This document shows, piece by piece, positions 17,563 to 26,649 of a stretch of DNA of 62,199 bases. Where the stretch lies: contig JAKCDC010000014.1 in assembly GCA_021838635.1 (NCBI GenBank), positions 1-62,199 on the forward strand, in the 5' to 3' direction. Position numbers and translations under genes: made by a program. The stretch's first letter is position 1, and each line of letters starts with the position of its first letter. Under the pieces are notes generated by a model. It saw only the letters and a list, made by a program, of their open reading frames with translations. It was not told the origin of the DNA and searched no databases. Source of the DNA: Pseudomonadota bacterium (GTDB lineage: Bacteria > Pseudomonadota > Gammaproteobacteria > Steroidobacterales > Steroidobacteraceae).

Positions 17563-18234
17563 TCACGGCGTGCCATCCCCGAAACGGGGCGCGGCCCCCA
17601 TCCCGGCCAGTACGAACGGGACCACGTGCTTGACGATCAAATCCGGATCGCGCGCCGAAACGGCCGAACGGCCGAAGAGTTTCAAAATGTCGTTGCCCGC
17701 GAACGCGTGGAACATCACGCTGAAGCCGAGGTGCAGACGCCAGGCGATCTCCTCGGCCGACAGCCCCGGCAGCACGCGCCCCAGCGCCTCCGTATAGCGG
17801 GTCACCAGATGGCCCCAATCGCGCGAGAGCGTCTCGCGCAACGCCCGATGATTCTCCACCAGCACGCGCGAGAACAGGCGCACAAACAGCGCGCCCCCTC
17901 GCGAGGGATCCTTCGAGAGTGCCAGCGCCGGGCGCACGTAGCACATCACCACCGCCTCGGCGTCAAACCGCGCAGTGCCGGCGCTCGAACGGGCCTCGAG
18001 CCGCTCCAGTTCCCGCAGACACTCGCGTGCCCAAGGCTCGAAACGGCGTGCGAACACCGCTTCAAAGAGCGCATCCTTGGATCGGAAGTGATAGTTGACC
18101 GCGGCGAGATTCACGCCCGCCTGCTGGGTGATCAGCCGCAGCGAGGTCGCCTCCAGCCCGAGCTCGACGAACAGCCGCTCGGCCGCCTCGAGAATCCGCA
18201 GAGCGGTCTCTGAGTATTTCGGCTCAGCGGGCAT
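17563..18234 (-). CDS. TetR/AcrR family transcriptional regulator
   Basis: The N-terminal DNA-binding domain shows RILEAAERLFVELGLEATSL and the recognition region QAGVNLAAVNYHFRSKDAL. The C-terminal domain (VRLFSRVLVENHRALRE and onward) resembles regulators of fatty-acid degradation. I take the ATG at 18234 (MPAEPKYSE), giving 223 residues. A GTG at 18264 is the other candidate; the TTG at 18279 is too close to the predicted transcription start. It precedes fadN by 86 bases on the same strand, so it likely autoregulates a tetR-fadN-fadA unit with an acyl-CoA effector. Confidence 0.88.
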   Translation of the reverse strand: MPAEPKYSETALRILEAAERLFVELGLEATSLRLITQQAGVNLAAVNYHFRSKDALFEAVFARRFEPWARECLRELERLEARSSAGTARFDAEAVVMCYVRPALALSKDPSRGGALFVRLFSRVLVENHRALRETLSRDWGHLVTRYTEALGRVLPGLSAEEIAWRLHLGFSVMFHAFAGNDILKLFGRSAVSARDPDLIVKHVVPFVLAGMGAAPRFGDGTP

Positions 18235-18281
18235 ACCGGCATCGGAGGGCGAGGAGGTTTTCACCAGGCAGCGTCTCAAAC

Positions 18282-18320
18282 GTCTGTTTTAAACATACAT
18301 TTATTTTATTTTCGGGTCAA
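18282..18320 (-). promoter_or_regulatory. tetR promoter with overlapping TetR-type operator
   Basis: On the minus strand TTGACC (18320-18315) is a good -35 and TATGTT (18297-18292) a -10 at the ideal 17-base spacing. A 17-base palindrome, GTCTGTTT-T-AAACATAC (18282-18298), with one mismatched pair in eight, covers the -10 and the start point. That is where a self-repressing TetR protein would bind. The region is strikingly AT-rich against its surroundings. Confidence 0.6.
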
Positions 18321-18359
18321 CCCGCCCCCCCGCACCCCCGCGGCGGACGCGCCACGCCG

Positions 18360-20423
18360 TCAGTCCCAGGTGCCGCGAGCCGCCGCCGCCACGAGTCGTG
18401 GCGCCGCGGCCCAGCGCGCCCCGTGACTGGGCGCAAGCCGTGCCATCGTCGCGATCACCTTCTCCAGTCCCTCCTGCAGGCCCCAGTACATGGGACCGCC
18501 CTTGTAGGCCGGAAAGCCGTAGCCGTGGATATAGACCACGTCGATGTCGCCGGCGCGGCTCGCGATCCCCTCGGCGAGGATCTTCGCCCCTTCGTTGACC
18601 AGCGGATGCAGCAGCCGCGCCAGGATTTCCGCATCGGAAATCGCCCGCCGCTCGATGCCGAGCGCGCGCGAGACGGATTCGATCAAGGCGAGCGCCTCGG
18701 GGTTCTGGTGGCGCTTGCCGCCCTCGTAGCGGTAGAAGCCTTGATCGCTCTTTCGCCCCAGACGGCCCTCCTCGGCCATGCGCTGCAGAATGGGCGACCA
18801 GCGCTCATCCGGCGGCAGAGTGCGATTGCGGCGGATGGCCCAGCCGACGTCGTTGCCGGCTAGATCGCGCATCGCCAGCGGCCCCATGGCGAATCCGAAC
18901 GCCTCGATCACGCCGTCGACCTGCTCCGGGGTCGCGCCCTCCTCGAGCAGCCGCTCGGCCTCCACGCCGTAGTAGAGCAGCATCCGGTTGCCGATGAATC
19001 CGTCGCAGTTGCCCGCCATCACCGGGATCTTCCCCAGGCGCTTGGCGAGCGCCATCACGGTGGCAAGCGTCTGGGGCGCACTGGCCGTGCCGCGCACGTT
19101 TTCCATCAACTTCATCACATGCGCAGGACTGAAGAAATGGGTGCCGACCACCTGTTGGGGCCGGCCGGTCACCTGCGCGAGCGAATCGATGTCGAGCGTC
19201 GAGGTGTTGGTGGCGAGAATCGCGTGTGCCGGCAGATGCCGATCGAGCTGCTCGAATACCGCCCGCTTCAGCGCCGGGTCCTCGAAGACCGCTTCAATAG
19301 CGATGTCGACCTGCCCAAGCGAGGCGTAGTCCGTAGTGCCGCAAATCCGCCGCAGCGCCGCATCGGCCTGCACGCGGCTGAGCCGTCCTCGCTCGAGGGT
19401 CTGCGCATATACCGAGCGGATGCGCTCCATCGCGGCTTCAAGCGCCGCTGTCGAGACATCGAGCAGCGTCACTGGGATATCCGCATTGGCAAACAGCACC
19501 GCAATCCCGGCCCCCATCGTGCCACCGCCGACCACGGCGGCGCGCCGGATCGGCAGCGGCGTGACCTGCGGCCCTACCCCCTCGATCTTGCGGGCGGCCC
19601 GCTCCGCATCGAACACGTGCATCAGCGCCTTGCGCTGTGGGCTCTCGCGGCACTCCAGGTAATACTGGCGCTCGAGCGCGAACGCTTCTGCGCGCCCGCG
19701 GGTACAGGCCGCCTCGATCGCATCGGCGATGCGCCACGGGGCAAGCTGGCCCTTGAACTTGCGCGCATGCGCGGCACGCCAGGCGCTGAACAGCTGCGGA
19801 TCGACGGCGGTTATCTTCTCCTCGCGCTCACTGGCGAGCGGCACCGGACCCTCCTTGGCGAGACGGCGCGCCCAGGCCACCGCCTCGGGCAGGGGCGCAT
19901 CGGCCAGCGCATCGAGCACCCCGAGCGCGCGGGCGCGCGCGGCCGCAAGCGCCTCGCCCGTCGAGATGACCTCGAGCGCCGCCTGCGGACCGGCAAGCCG
20001 CGTGAAACGCTGCGTACCGCCCGCACCGGGAATCAGGCCGAGTTTCACCTCAGGCAGACCCACCCGCGCACCGCTCGCGGCAATACGCGCATGACAGGCG
20101 AGCGCCAACTCGAACCCCCCGCCGAGCGCCACGCCCTCGATGGCCGCCACGACCGGCTTGCCGAGCGATTCGATCCGCGCGATCACCTCGAGGAGGATCG
20201 GTGGCTCGAAGGCCGCGCCGGAGGCGATCTCGCGGATGTCCGCGCCGGCGGGGAAGGAACCGTTCGCCCCGGTGATGACCAGCGCGCGCACCGCAGCGTC
20301 GCCCGCGGCCCGGTTCAAGCCCTCCATCAGTCCGCGGCGCACCTCGAGACTGAGCGCATTGACCGGCGGGTTGTCGATCGAAAGGACCGCGACGTCGCCG
20401 TCGCAAAAGTAATGAGTCGGCAC
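18360..20423 (-). CDS. FadB-like enoyl-CoA hydratase / 3-hydroxyacyl-CoA dehydrogenase
   Basis: The crotonase domain comes first (about 1-200), with ITGANGSFPAGADI, EGVALGGGFELAL and LPEVKLGLIPGAGGTQR. The dehydrogenase follows (about 295-687), with VVGGGTMGAGIAVLFANADI and TNTSTLDIDSLA. It has 687 residues from the GTG at 20423, which has GGGGAG just upstream; the open frame starts at a TTG with no site. It is a peroxisomal-type trifunctional enzyme by layout. It stands alone, 80 bases after cysNC, and could supply the PaaF/PaaH steps that lack dedicated genes here. That role is inferred. Confidence 0.88.
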   Translation of the reverse strand: MPTHYFCDGDVAVLSIDNPPVNALSLEVRRGLMEGLNRAAGDAAVRALVITGANGSFPAGADIREIASGAAFEPPILLEVIARIESLGKPVVAAIEGVALGGGFELALACHARIAASGARVGLPEVKLGLIPGAGGTQRFTRLAGPQAALEVISTGEALAAARARALGVLDALADAPLPEAVAWARRLAKEGPVPLASEREEKITAVDPQLFSAWRAAHARKFKGQLAPWRIADAIEAACTRGRAEAFALERQYYLECRESPQRKALMHVFDAERAARKIEGVGPQVTPLPIRRAAVVGGGTMGAGIAVLFANADIPVTLLDVSTAALEAAMERIRSVYAQTLERGRLSRVQADAALRRICGTTDYASLGQVDIAIEAVFEDPALKRAVFEQLDRHLPAHAILATNTSTLDIDSLAQVTGRPQQVVGTHFFSPAHVMKLMENVRGTASAPQTLATVMALAKRLGKIPVMAGNCDGFIGNRMLLYYGVEAERLLEEGATPEQVDGVIEAFGFAMGPLAMRDLAGNDVGWAIRRNRTLPPDERWSPILQRMAEEGRLGRKSDQGFYRYEGGKRHQNPEALALIESVSRALGIERRAISDAEILARLLHPLVNEGAKILAEGIASRAGDIDVVYIHGYGFPAYKGGPMYWGLQEGLEKVIATMARLAPSHGARWAAAPRLVAAAARGTWD

Positions 20424-20502
20424 GGCACTCCCCAACGCAGCGATCGCGCGATGGTAGCGCGGCGCGTGCGCCTTATCGAGCCGCCGGCGCCCCGCGCCAC
20501 AC

Positions 20503-22377
20503 TCAACTGCCGATGATCTGCCGCGTCCTGAGGGCCTCGAGCACCCGGCGCGCTTCCTCTTCCGGCCCGAGCGGACTCGCTGTCAGCACGATCTCCGCGT
20601 TCTGCGGCGCCTCGTAGGGCGAATCGATACCGGTGAAATTCTTGATCTTGCCCTCGAGCGCGCGCGCATAGAGACCCTTCGGATCACGCCGCTGGCACTC
20701 CTCGAGCGGCGTATCGACGAAGATCTCGATGAACTCCTCGGCCGCGAGCAACTCGCGCACCATGCGTCGCTCGGCGCGGAACGGGGAGATGAACGAGCAC
20801 AGCACGACCGCGCCGGCATCGACGAACAGCTTGGCCACCTCGCCCACGCGGCGGATATTCTCGACGCGGTCCGCATCGGTGAAACCGAGGTCGCGGTTCA
20901 AGCCGTGACGCACGTTGTCGCCGTCGAGCATGTAGGTGTGCACCCCGAGGGCGTGCAACTCGCGCTCCACGACGTTGGCGATCGTGCTCTTGCCGGAACC
21001 AGACAGACCCGTGAACCACAGCACCGCGGGGCGATGGCCATTGAGTCGCACGCGCGCGGCTTTGTCGACCAACAGCGCCTGGCGATGGATGTTGGTTGCG
21101 CGGCGCAGCCCGAAGCTGATCATGCCGGCACCCGCGGTGGCATTGGTGAACCGGTCGATCAGCACGAACGCGCCGGTGGCGCGGTTGTCGGCGTACGGGT
21201 CGAGCGCCACCGGGGTGGCGGTGGCGAGGTTGCAGAAACCAATCTCGTTCAGCGCCAGCGTCTTCGCCGCCATGTGCTCGAGCGTATTGACGTCGGTCTT
21301 GTGCTTGAGGCTGGTCACGCGCGCTGGCACGTACTGCGTGCCGATGCGCATCAGATACGAGCGGCCGGGCAGCATCGGCTCCTCGATCATCCACAGCACT
21401 TCGGCGGCGAACTGATCGACCACCTCGGGGCGCTCATCAGCATGCGCCAGGACGTCCCCGCGCGCCACGTCGATCTCATCGGCAAGCGTCAGGGTGACCG
21501 CATCACCGGCACGCGCCTCGGACAGATCCCCATCAGCCGTGACGATGCGCTGGATGGTGCTCTCGCGCCCCGAGGCGGCGACCACCACTCGCTCGCCCGG
21601 GCGCACCACGCCCGAGGCCACGGTGCCGGAAAAGCCGCGAAAATCCAGATTCGGGCGGTTGACCCACTGCACCGGGAAGCGCAGCGCCTTCTCCTCCAGC
21701 CCCTCGCTGACATCGATCGACTCCAGATGTTCGATCAGCGTCGGCCCGTCGTACCAGGAGGTATGCTCGGAGCGGCGGATCACGTTGTCACCGAAGCGCG
21801 CCGAGAGCGGAATGCTGGTGACCGAGGCAAACTTCAGCGGCGCGGCGAAACCGAGGTAATCGGCGACGATCCGATGGAAGCGCTCACCGGAGAACTCCAC
21901 CAGGTCGATCTTGTTGACCGCGAGCACGACGTGCTTGATGCCCAGCAGCGCACAGATGTAGCTGTGCCGGCGCGTCTGGGTGAGCACCCCCTTGCGCGCA
22001 TCGATCAGGATCACGGCCGCCTGGCTGTTCGAGGCACCGGTGGCCATGTTGCGCGTGTACTGTTCGTGCCCCGGGGTATCCGCCACGATGAACGCGCGCC
22101 GTGGCGTGGAGAAGAACCGGTAGGCGACGTCGATGGTGATGCCCTGCTCGCGCTCGGCCTGCAGGCCATCGACGAGCAACGCAAGATCGAGGTCCTCGCC
22201 CGTGGTGCCGTGCTTGGCGCTGTCGCGCTCGAGCGCCGCGAGCTGGTCTTCCAGCACAAGTTGGGTGTCGTACAGCAGCCGACCGATCAGGGTCGATTTG
22301 CCGTCATCCACCGAGCCGCAGGTGAGAAAGCGCAGCAACGCCTTGCGGGTGAGCGCGCCGTCAGAAGTAGCCGTCAC
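20503..22377 (-). CDS. cysNC: Sulfate adenylyltransferase GTPase subunit fused to adenylylsulfate kinase (CysNC)
   Basis: CysN drives APS formation with GTP, and CysC phosphorylates APS to PAPS. The N-terminal GTPase has the P-loop GSVDDGKST (about 21-29), DTPGHEQ and NKID. The C-terminal kinase (from about 440) has its own P-loop GLSGSGKST and the [15 protein letters not shown] motif. It has 624 residues starting at a GTG at 22377, which overlaps the cysD end by 17 bases. With cysQ and cysD it forms a sulfate activation operon. PAPS is needed for cysteine synthesis and as donor for the sulfotransferases at 57-60 kb. Confidence 0.96.
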   Translation of the reverse strand: MTATSDGALTRKALLRFLTCGSVDDGKSTLIGRLLYDTQLVLEDQLAALERDSAKHGTTGEDLDLALLVDGLQAEREQGITIDVAYRFFSTPRRAFIVADTPGHEQYTRNMATGASNSQAAVILIDARKGVLTQTRRHSYICALLGIKHVVLAVNKIDLVEFSGERFHRIVADYLGFAAPLKFASVTSIPLSARFGDNVIRRSEHTSWYDGPTLIEHLESIDVSEGLEEKALRFPVQWVNRPNLDFRGFSGTVASGVVRPGERVVVAASGRESTIQRIVTADGDLSEARAGDAVTLTLADEIDVARGDVLAHADERPEVVDQFAAEVLWMIEEPMLPGRSYLMRIGTQYVPARVTSLKHKTDVNTLEHMAAKTLALNEIGFCNLATATPVALDPYADNRATGAFVLIDRFTNATAGAGMISFGLRRATNIHRQALLVDKAARVRLNGHRPAVLWFTGLSGSGKSTIANVVERELHALGVHTYMLDGDNVRHGLNRDLGFTDADRVENIRRVGEVAKLFVDAGAVVLCSFISPFRAERRMVRELLAAEEFIEIFVDTPLEECQRRDPKGLYARALEGKIKNFTGIDSPYEAPQNAEIVLTASPLGPEEEARRVLEALRTRQIIGS

Positions 22378-23281
22378 GTTTCTTCTTCTCCATCGATGCC
22401 GCTTCGTCGCTGTCGATCAACCGCCCCGAGCGCTCCGAGGTGCGCGAGGCGAGCATCTCGGCGATGATCTCATCGAGTGTCGCCGCACTGCTCTCGATCG
22501 CCGCCGAGAGCGGATAGCATCCGAGCGAGCGAAATCGCACCATGCGCTCCTGCTCGCGCTCCCCGGGCTTCAGCGGCATGCGCTCATCGTCGCGCATGAT
22601 CAGCTGCCCGTCGCGCTCGATGACCGGGCGCGGCGCGGCGAAGTACAGCGGCACGACCGGAATCTGCTCGGCGCGTGTGTACTGCCAGATGTCGAGTTCC
22701 GTCCAGTTCGAGAGCGGGAACACGCGGATGGTCTCGCCCTGGCTGATCCGGGTGTTGTAGAGATTCCACAACTCCGGCCGCTGGTTGCGCGGGTCCCAGA
22801 CGTGCCCGGCGGAGCGGAACGAGAAGACGCGCTCCTTGGCGCGGCTCTTCTCCTCGTCGCGCCGCGCCCCGCCGAAGGCGGCGTCGAACTGCCACTTGTC
22901 GAGCGCCTGCTTCAGCGCCTCGGTCTTCATCACCTGCGTGTGCAGCTGCGAGCCGGAACTGATCGGGTTGATGCCGCGCGCGAGTCCATCGGGGTTGGTG
23001 TGCACCAGCAACTTCACCCCGTACCGCTCGGCGATGGCATCGCGGTGCTCGATCATTGCACGGAACTTCCAGCGCGTATCGATGTGCAGCAGCGGGAACG
23101 GCGGCTTGGAGGGGTGGAACGCCTTCATCGCCAGATGCAACATCACACCGGAGTCCTTGCCGATGGAGTAGAGCATCACCGGGTTGCGGAACTCCGCGGC
23201 GACCTCGCGGATGATGCCGATCGACTCGGACTCGAGTCGACGCAGATGCGGCGTGAGCGCAATACGGGTTGAGGTGCTCAT
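22361..23281 (-). CDS. cysD: Sulfate adenylyltransferase small subunit CysD
   Basis: CysD is the PAPS-reductase-fold ATP sulfurylase subunit that forms APS from ATP and sulfate. The PP-loop [12 protein letters not shown] (about residue 43-54) and the C-terminal [20 protein letters not shown] segment are typical. The ATG at 23281 ([13 protein letters not shown]) gives 306 residues, close to the usual 302; the longer open frame to 23482 overlaps cysQ. It starts four bases after the cysQ stop. Confidence 0.95.
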   Translation of the reverse strand: MSTSTRIALTPHLRRLESESIGIIREVAAEFRNPVMLYSIGKDSGVMLHLAMKAFHPSKPPFPLLHIDTRWKFRAMIEHRDAIAERYGVKLLVHTNPDGLARGINPISSGSQLHTQVMKTEALKQALDKWQFDAAFGGARRDEEKSRAKERVFSFRSAGHVWDPRNQRPELWNLYNTRISQGETIRVFPLSNWTELDIWQYTRAEQIPVVPLYFAAPRPVIERDGQLIMRDDERMPLKPGEREQERMVRFRSLGCYPLSAAIESSAATLDEIIAEMLASRTSERSGRLIDSDEAASMEKKKRDGYF

Positions 23282-23285
23282 CGGT

Positions 23286-24098
23286 TCAGGCCGCCAGCGG
23301 CACGAGCGGGAAGGCCCCCGCGGCGACGAAGTACGTGTTCCGAAAATCGGGTTTGCCGTAGCGCAGCGGCTGGCCGCCCGGGGCGAGCACCTGTCCGCCG
23401 GCGGCGCTGAGCACCGCATGGCCCGCGGCCGTATCCCACTCCATGGTCGGGCCGAGGCGCGGATACAGATCGGCCTCGCCACTCGCCACCAGGCAGAACT
23501 TCAGCGACGAGCCGACCGACACGCGCTCATGCACCGAGTAGCCCTCCAGGTAGTGCTCGGTCTGCGGCGTCGCGTGTGAGCGCGACACCACGGCCGTCAG
23601 ACCGGCCGGCGGGACCGGGCGCACGTGCAGCCTCTGACGCGCTCCGGCGGGGCTGCCGTCGGCTGCCTGCGTGCAGCGAAACGCACGACCGGCGACGACA
23701 TCACCGGCGTAGAGCATCCCGCCCACCGGCGCGTAGACCACGCCTATCACCGGCACGCCAGCGCGCACCAACGCGATGTTCACGGTGAAATCCCCGCGCC
23801 GCGCAATGAACTCCTTGGTGCCATCCAGCGGATCGACCAGGAAGAACGCCGCGCCGACCTGTGGAATCCGCCCCGCCGCGCAGGACTCCTCGGCGACCAC
23901 CGGCAGGTGCGGCGCGAGCGCGGCCAGGTGCGCGAGAATCACGGCCTCGGCAGCCTGATCCGCTTCGGTCACGGGCGTGTGGTCCGCCTTGTGCTCGACA
24001 GGGCAGCCGCGCAGGTAGATCGCATGGGCTTCGCGCCCCGCGGCCACGGCCACGGGCAGCAGCGCCTCGAGCAAACTCGGGTCGTCAATCGGTGGCAC
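23286..24098 (-). CDS. cysQ: 3'(2'),5'-bisphosphate nucleotidase CysQ
   Basis: CysQ removes the 3'-phosphate from PAP, the by-product of PAPS use, and prevents its build-up. The inositol-monophosphatase-fold metal motifs [10 protein letters not shown] and [10 protein letters not shown] are intact, along with the glutamate in VAEESCAA. It has 270 residues. Translation starts at a GTG at 24098 with AGGAA upstream. It is first in the cysQ-cysD-cysNC operon. Confidence 0.94.
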   Translation of the reverse strand: MPPIDDPSLLEALLPVAVAAGREAHAIYLRGCPVEHKADHTPVTEADQAAEAVILAHLAALAPHLPVVAEESCAAGRIPQVGAAFFLVDPLDGTKEFIARRGDFTVNIALVRAGVPVIGVVYAPVGGMLYAGDVVAGRAFRCTQAADGSPAGARQRLHVRPVPPAGLTAVVSRSHATPQTEHYLEGYSVHERVSVGSSLKFCLVASGEADLYPRLGPTMEWDTAAGHAVLSAAGGQVLAPGGQPLRYGKPDFRNTYFVAAGAFPLVPLAA

Positions 24099-24141
24099 CG
24101 GATCGTTCCTGAGGAAATCCAGTGCCCAAGTCTACACAAAG

Positions 24142-24171
24142 AGGCGCCCCGGGTCCGGCCACGGGGCGCCT
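24142..24171 (-). terminator. Terminator after yceI
   Basis: AGGCGCCCC and GGGGCGCCT form a perfect nine-pair stem (24142-24150 with 24163-24171). On the minus strand it is followed by CTTTGTGT. It lies between the yceI stop and the cysQ start, so it would end yceI transcription. Confidence 0.6.
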
Positions 24172-24222
24172 GGCCGCTCAGACTTTCCAGCTATGTGAAA
24201 AGGCTCTCATCCAGGGCCGGAC

Positions 24223-24807
24223 TCAGCCCTGACGCACCGCTTCGACCTGAATGTGCAGCCGTACCCACATCTTGAATCCGAACGCCTTGCCGTAGCTGAT
24301 GCCGTAATCGGCCCGGTTGAACTCGGCGTACGCATCCGCCCCGCAGCGGTACTGGTGGAAGAAGACGACTTCCTTGCACTCGAAGTGGCGGATGATCAGG
24401 GTCAGCGGCCGGGTCACCCCGTGCAGAGTGAAGGTGCCGAGCACCCGCGTCGGTGAGCCGTTTTTGAAGTCCGCCAGGCGCCCGACGTAAGTGGCGGTCG
24501 GGTATTTGGCCACATCGAGAATCTGCGCGCCGCGCGCGTCCTTGTTGAGCTGCGACTCCCCGAAGTCATCCGAGGCGGTCTGCACCGTCACGTGGACCGT
24601 GCCGGTCTTCGCCTTGCGGTCGAGCACGATGGTGCAGCTGGTCTTGCGGAACACCCCGCGCCACACCGACAGCCCACCGAAGTGATCGGTCGAGAAGCTC
24701 GGGTGCGTGTGGGTCGGATCGCACACGTAGGTGACCGGTTTGGCGAATGCAGCGCCCGCATACAGCGCGAGCAGCGCCGTCGGGATAATCAGCTTGGTGA
24801 GACGCAT
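24223..24807 (-). CDS. YceI family periplasmic protein
   Basis: YceI proteins are periplasmic lipocalin-like proteins that bind isoprenoid lipids in some species. A signal peptide (MRLTKLIIPTALLALYAGAAFA) leads into a domain with DPTHTHPSFSTDHFGGLSVW and GTFTLHGVTRPL, both family hallmarks. The start at 24807 has AGGAGAA seven bases upstream, giving 194 residues. Two cysteine pairs (CDPTH, CTIV, FECKE, YRCGAD) suggest disulfides. It is monocistronic, with a terminator downstream. Confidence 0.92.
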   Translation of the reverse strand: MRLTKLIIPTALLALYAGAAFAKPVTYVCDPTHTHPSFSTDHFGGLSVWRGVFRKTSCTIVLDRKAKTGTVHVTVQTASDDFGESQLNKDARGAQILDVAKYPTATYVGRLADFKNGSPTRVLGTFTLHGVTRPLTLIIRHFECKEVVFFHQYRCGADAYAEFNRADYGISYGKAFGFKMWVRLHIQVEAVRQG

Positions 24808-24923
24808 CGAGATTCTCCTGGTTGAACTGACGCGTCTGCCGGCGAAGACCATACACCGTCCGGCACGACGCGAGCCGCTAGCCTACCGGCAGCGGCCCGC
24901 GGCGCGCCAGACGTTACATGCGT

Positions 24924-26036
24924 TTAACCGACCCGGATCGGCGAGGCCGCCAGCGCCACGCCGAGGGATTCGGCCACCGCCGCATGGGTGATGCCACCGG
25001 CGTGCACATTCAGGCCCGCCGCGAAGCCCTCGTCCTGGCCCAGTGCCGCCTGCCAGCCCAGATCGGCTAGCTGACGCACGTACGGCAACGTCGCGTTGGT
25101 CAGGGCGAACGTGGAAGTGCGGGCCACCGCACCCGGCATGTTGGCCACGCAGTAGTGCACGATGTCCTCGACGATGAAGGTCGGCTCGGCGTGCGTGGTC
25201 GGTTTGCTCGTCTCGAAACACCCGCCCTGATCGATCGCGATGTCCACCAGGACCGAACCGGGCTGCATGCTGGAGAGCATCGCGCGCGTGACCAGCTTCG
25301 GGGCCGCGGCACCGGCGATCAACACCGCGCCGATGACCAGATCCGCCTCCTTCACCAGCCGCTCGATGGTCGCGGCGGTCGAGTACGCCGTGCGCAGCGA
25401 GGAGCCGAACAGGTCCGACAGCTCACGCAGCCGCTCGATCGAGCGATCGACGACCGTGACGTCGGCATGCAGGCCGACGGCCATCTGCGCCGCGTGCGTA
25501 CCGGCGACGCCGCCGCCGAGAATCACCACTTTGGCCGGCAGCACGCCCGGCACGCCCCCGAGCAGCACGCCCCGCCCGCCGTTCGCCTTCTGCAGGCAGC
25601 TCGCACCGACTTGCACCGACATGCGGCCGGCGACCTCGCTCATCGGCGTCAGCAACGGCAGTGTGCCGCGGCGCGTCACGGTCTCATAGGCGATGGCTGT
25701 GGCGCCGGATTTCATCAGCGCGCGGGCCTGGTTCGGATCGGGCGCCAGATGCAGGTAGGTGAACAGCACCTGCTCGCGACGCAGCATGGCGCATTCGGCC
25801 GGCTGCGGCTCCTTGACCTTCACGACGAGCTCGGCGCTGGCGAACACCTCCGCGGCGCTCGGCACGATCCGGGCCCCGACGGCCAGGTACTCCGCATCGG
25901 CAATGCCGATCCCGGCGCCCGCGCCGGTCTCGATCAGGACCTCATGGCCGGCGGCGGTGAGCTCGCGCACACCGGCCGGAACCAGACCGACCCGATATTC
26001 ATGGACTTTGATTTCGCGCGGAACGCCGATACGCAT
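24924..26036 (-). CDS. ald: Alanine dehydrogenase
   Basis: This NAD-dependent enzyme deaminates L-alanine to pyruvate and ammonia, or the reverse. The substrate region has VKVKEPQ (catalytic lysine about 75) and TYLHLAPD (histidine about 96). The NAD site is VVILGGGVAGTHAAQMA. It has 370 residues, the normal length. GGGGGGAG lies before the ATG but is sequestered in a hairpin. It is divergent from an Lrp/AsnC gene, the common AldR arrangement. Confidence 0.95.
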   Translation of the reverse strand: MRIGVPREIKVHEYRVGLVPAGVRELTAAGHEVLIETGAGAGIGIADAEYLAVGARIVPSAAEVFASAELVVKVKEPQPAECAMLRREQVLFTYLHLAPDPNQARALMKSGATAIAYETVTRRGTLPLLTPMSEVAGRMSVQVGASCLQKANGGRGVLLGGVPGVLPAKVVILGGGVAGTHAAQMAVGLHADVTVVDRSIERLRELSDLFGSSLRTAYSTAATIERLVKEADLVIGAVLIAGAAAPKLVTRAMLSSMQPGSVLVDIAIDQGGCFETSKPTTHAEPTFIVEDIVHYCVANMPGAVARTSTFALTNATLPYVRQLADLGWQAALGQDEGFAAGLNVHAGGITHAAVAESLGVALAASPIRVG

Positions 26037-26042
26037 ACGAGA

Positions 26043-26069
26043 CTCCCCCCAGGGTTTGGATGGGGGGAG
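26043..26069 (-). promoter_or_regulatory. Hairpin that hides the ald ribosome-binding site
   Basis: In the ald leader CTCCCCCC (from 26069-26062) pairs perfectly with GGGGGGAG (26050-26043), across an 11-base loop. The 3' arm is the Shine-Dalgarno sequence, six bases before the ATG. The eight-pair stem is mostly G-C and so very stable. Opening it would be needed for translation, which suggests translational control; the trigger is unknown. Confidence 0.6.
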
Positions 26070-26175
26070 AGATTAAGGAGCGGCGCTGGTGGGGACTTGC
26101 AAAATGGCCGTGCAGGCCCGTGGCGACGGCAGATCCTGCGACTTTTTTGCCTATTTATGACAGAATATTTCCCAT

Positions 26176-26649
26176 ATGGAGCTAGACCGCTACGATCACG
26201 CCATCCTGCGCCGGCTGCAGCAGGACGCCCGCATCACCAACGCCCGGCTGGCGAGCGAGGTGAATCTGTCCGAATCGGCCTGCCTGCGGCGCGTCAAGGC
26301 GCTCGAGGACAGCGGGCTGATCGAGGGCTATACGGCGCTGGTGAACCAGCACCGGGCGGGTTATCCGGTGAACGTATTCGTCAACATCACGCTCGATCGG
26401 CAGAGCCAATCGGGACTCGAGGCGTTCGAGGCGGCGGTCCGCCGCATCCCGCAGGTGATGGAGTGCTACCTGATGACCGGCGAGCACGACTACCTGCTGC
26501 GCCTGGTGGTGGCGGATCTTGATGACTTCGAGCGTATCCACAGCCAGCACCTGACGCGCCTGCCGAGCGTCGTGCGCGTGCAGTCAAGCTTCGCGATGCG
26601 CACCGTCACGCGCTCAGCGGCGCTGCCGCTGCGTCCGGCCAGCCGCTAG
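26176..26649 (+). CDS. Lrp/AsnC family regulator, AldR-like
   Basis: The N-terminal helix-turn-helix (LDRYDHAILRRLQQDARITN, then LASEVNLSESACLRRVKALE) and C-terminal RAM domain (VMECYLMTGEHDYLLRLVV) are clear. It has 157 residues. There is no ribosome site before the ATG; the region 26139-26175 is AT-rich and contains GAATATTTC, a likely operator. It is divergent from ald, so it probably activates ald in response to alanine, as AldR/PutR-type proteins do. Its TAG stop shares the CTAG at 26646-26649 with the convergent oxidoreductase gene. Confidence 0.9.
   Translation: MELDRYDHAILRRLQQDARITNARLASEVNLSESACLRRVKALEDSGLIEGYTALVNQHRAGYPVNVFVNITLDRQSQSGLEAFEAAVRRIPQVMECYLMTGEHDYLLRLVVADLDDFERIHSQHLTRLPSVVRVQSSFAMRTVTRSAALPLRPASR

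Noticed and set aside
19119-20516. A 465-codon plus-strand frame over the FadB-like gene
   Set aside because: Same reason: composition typical of a shadow frame, and the opposite strand is a known enzyme.
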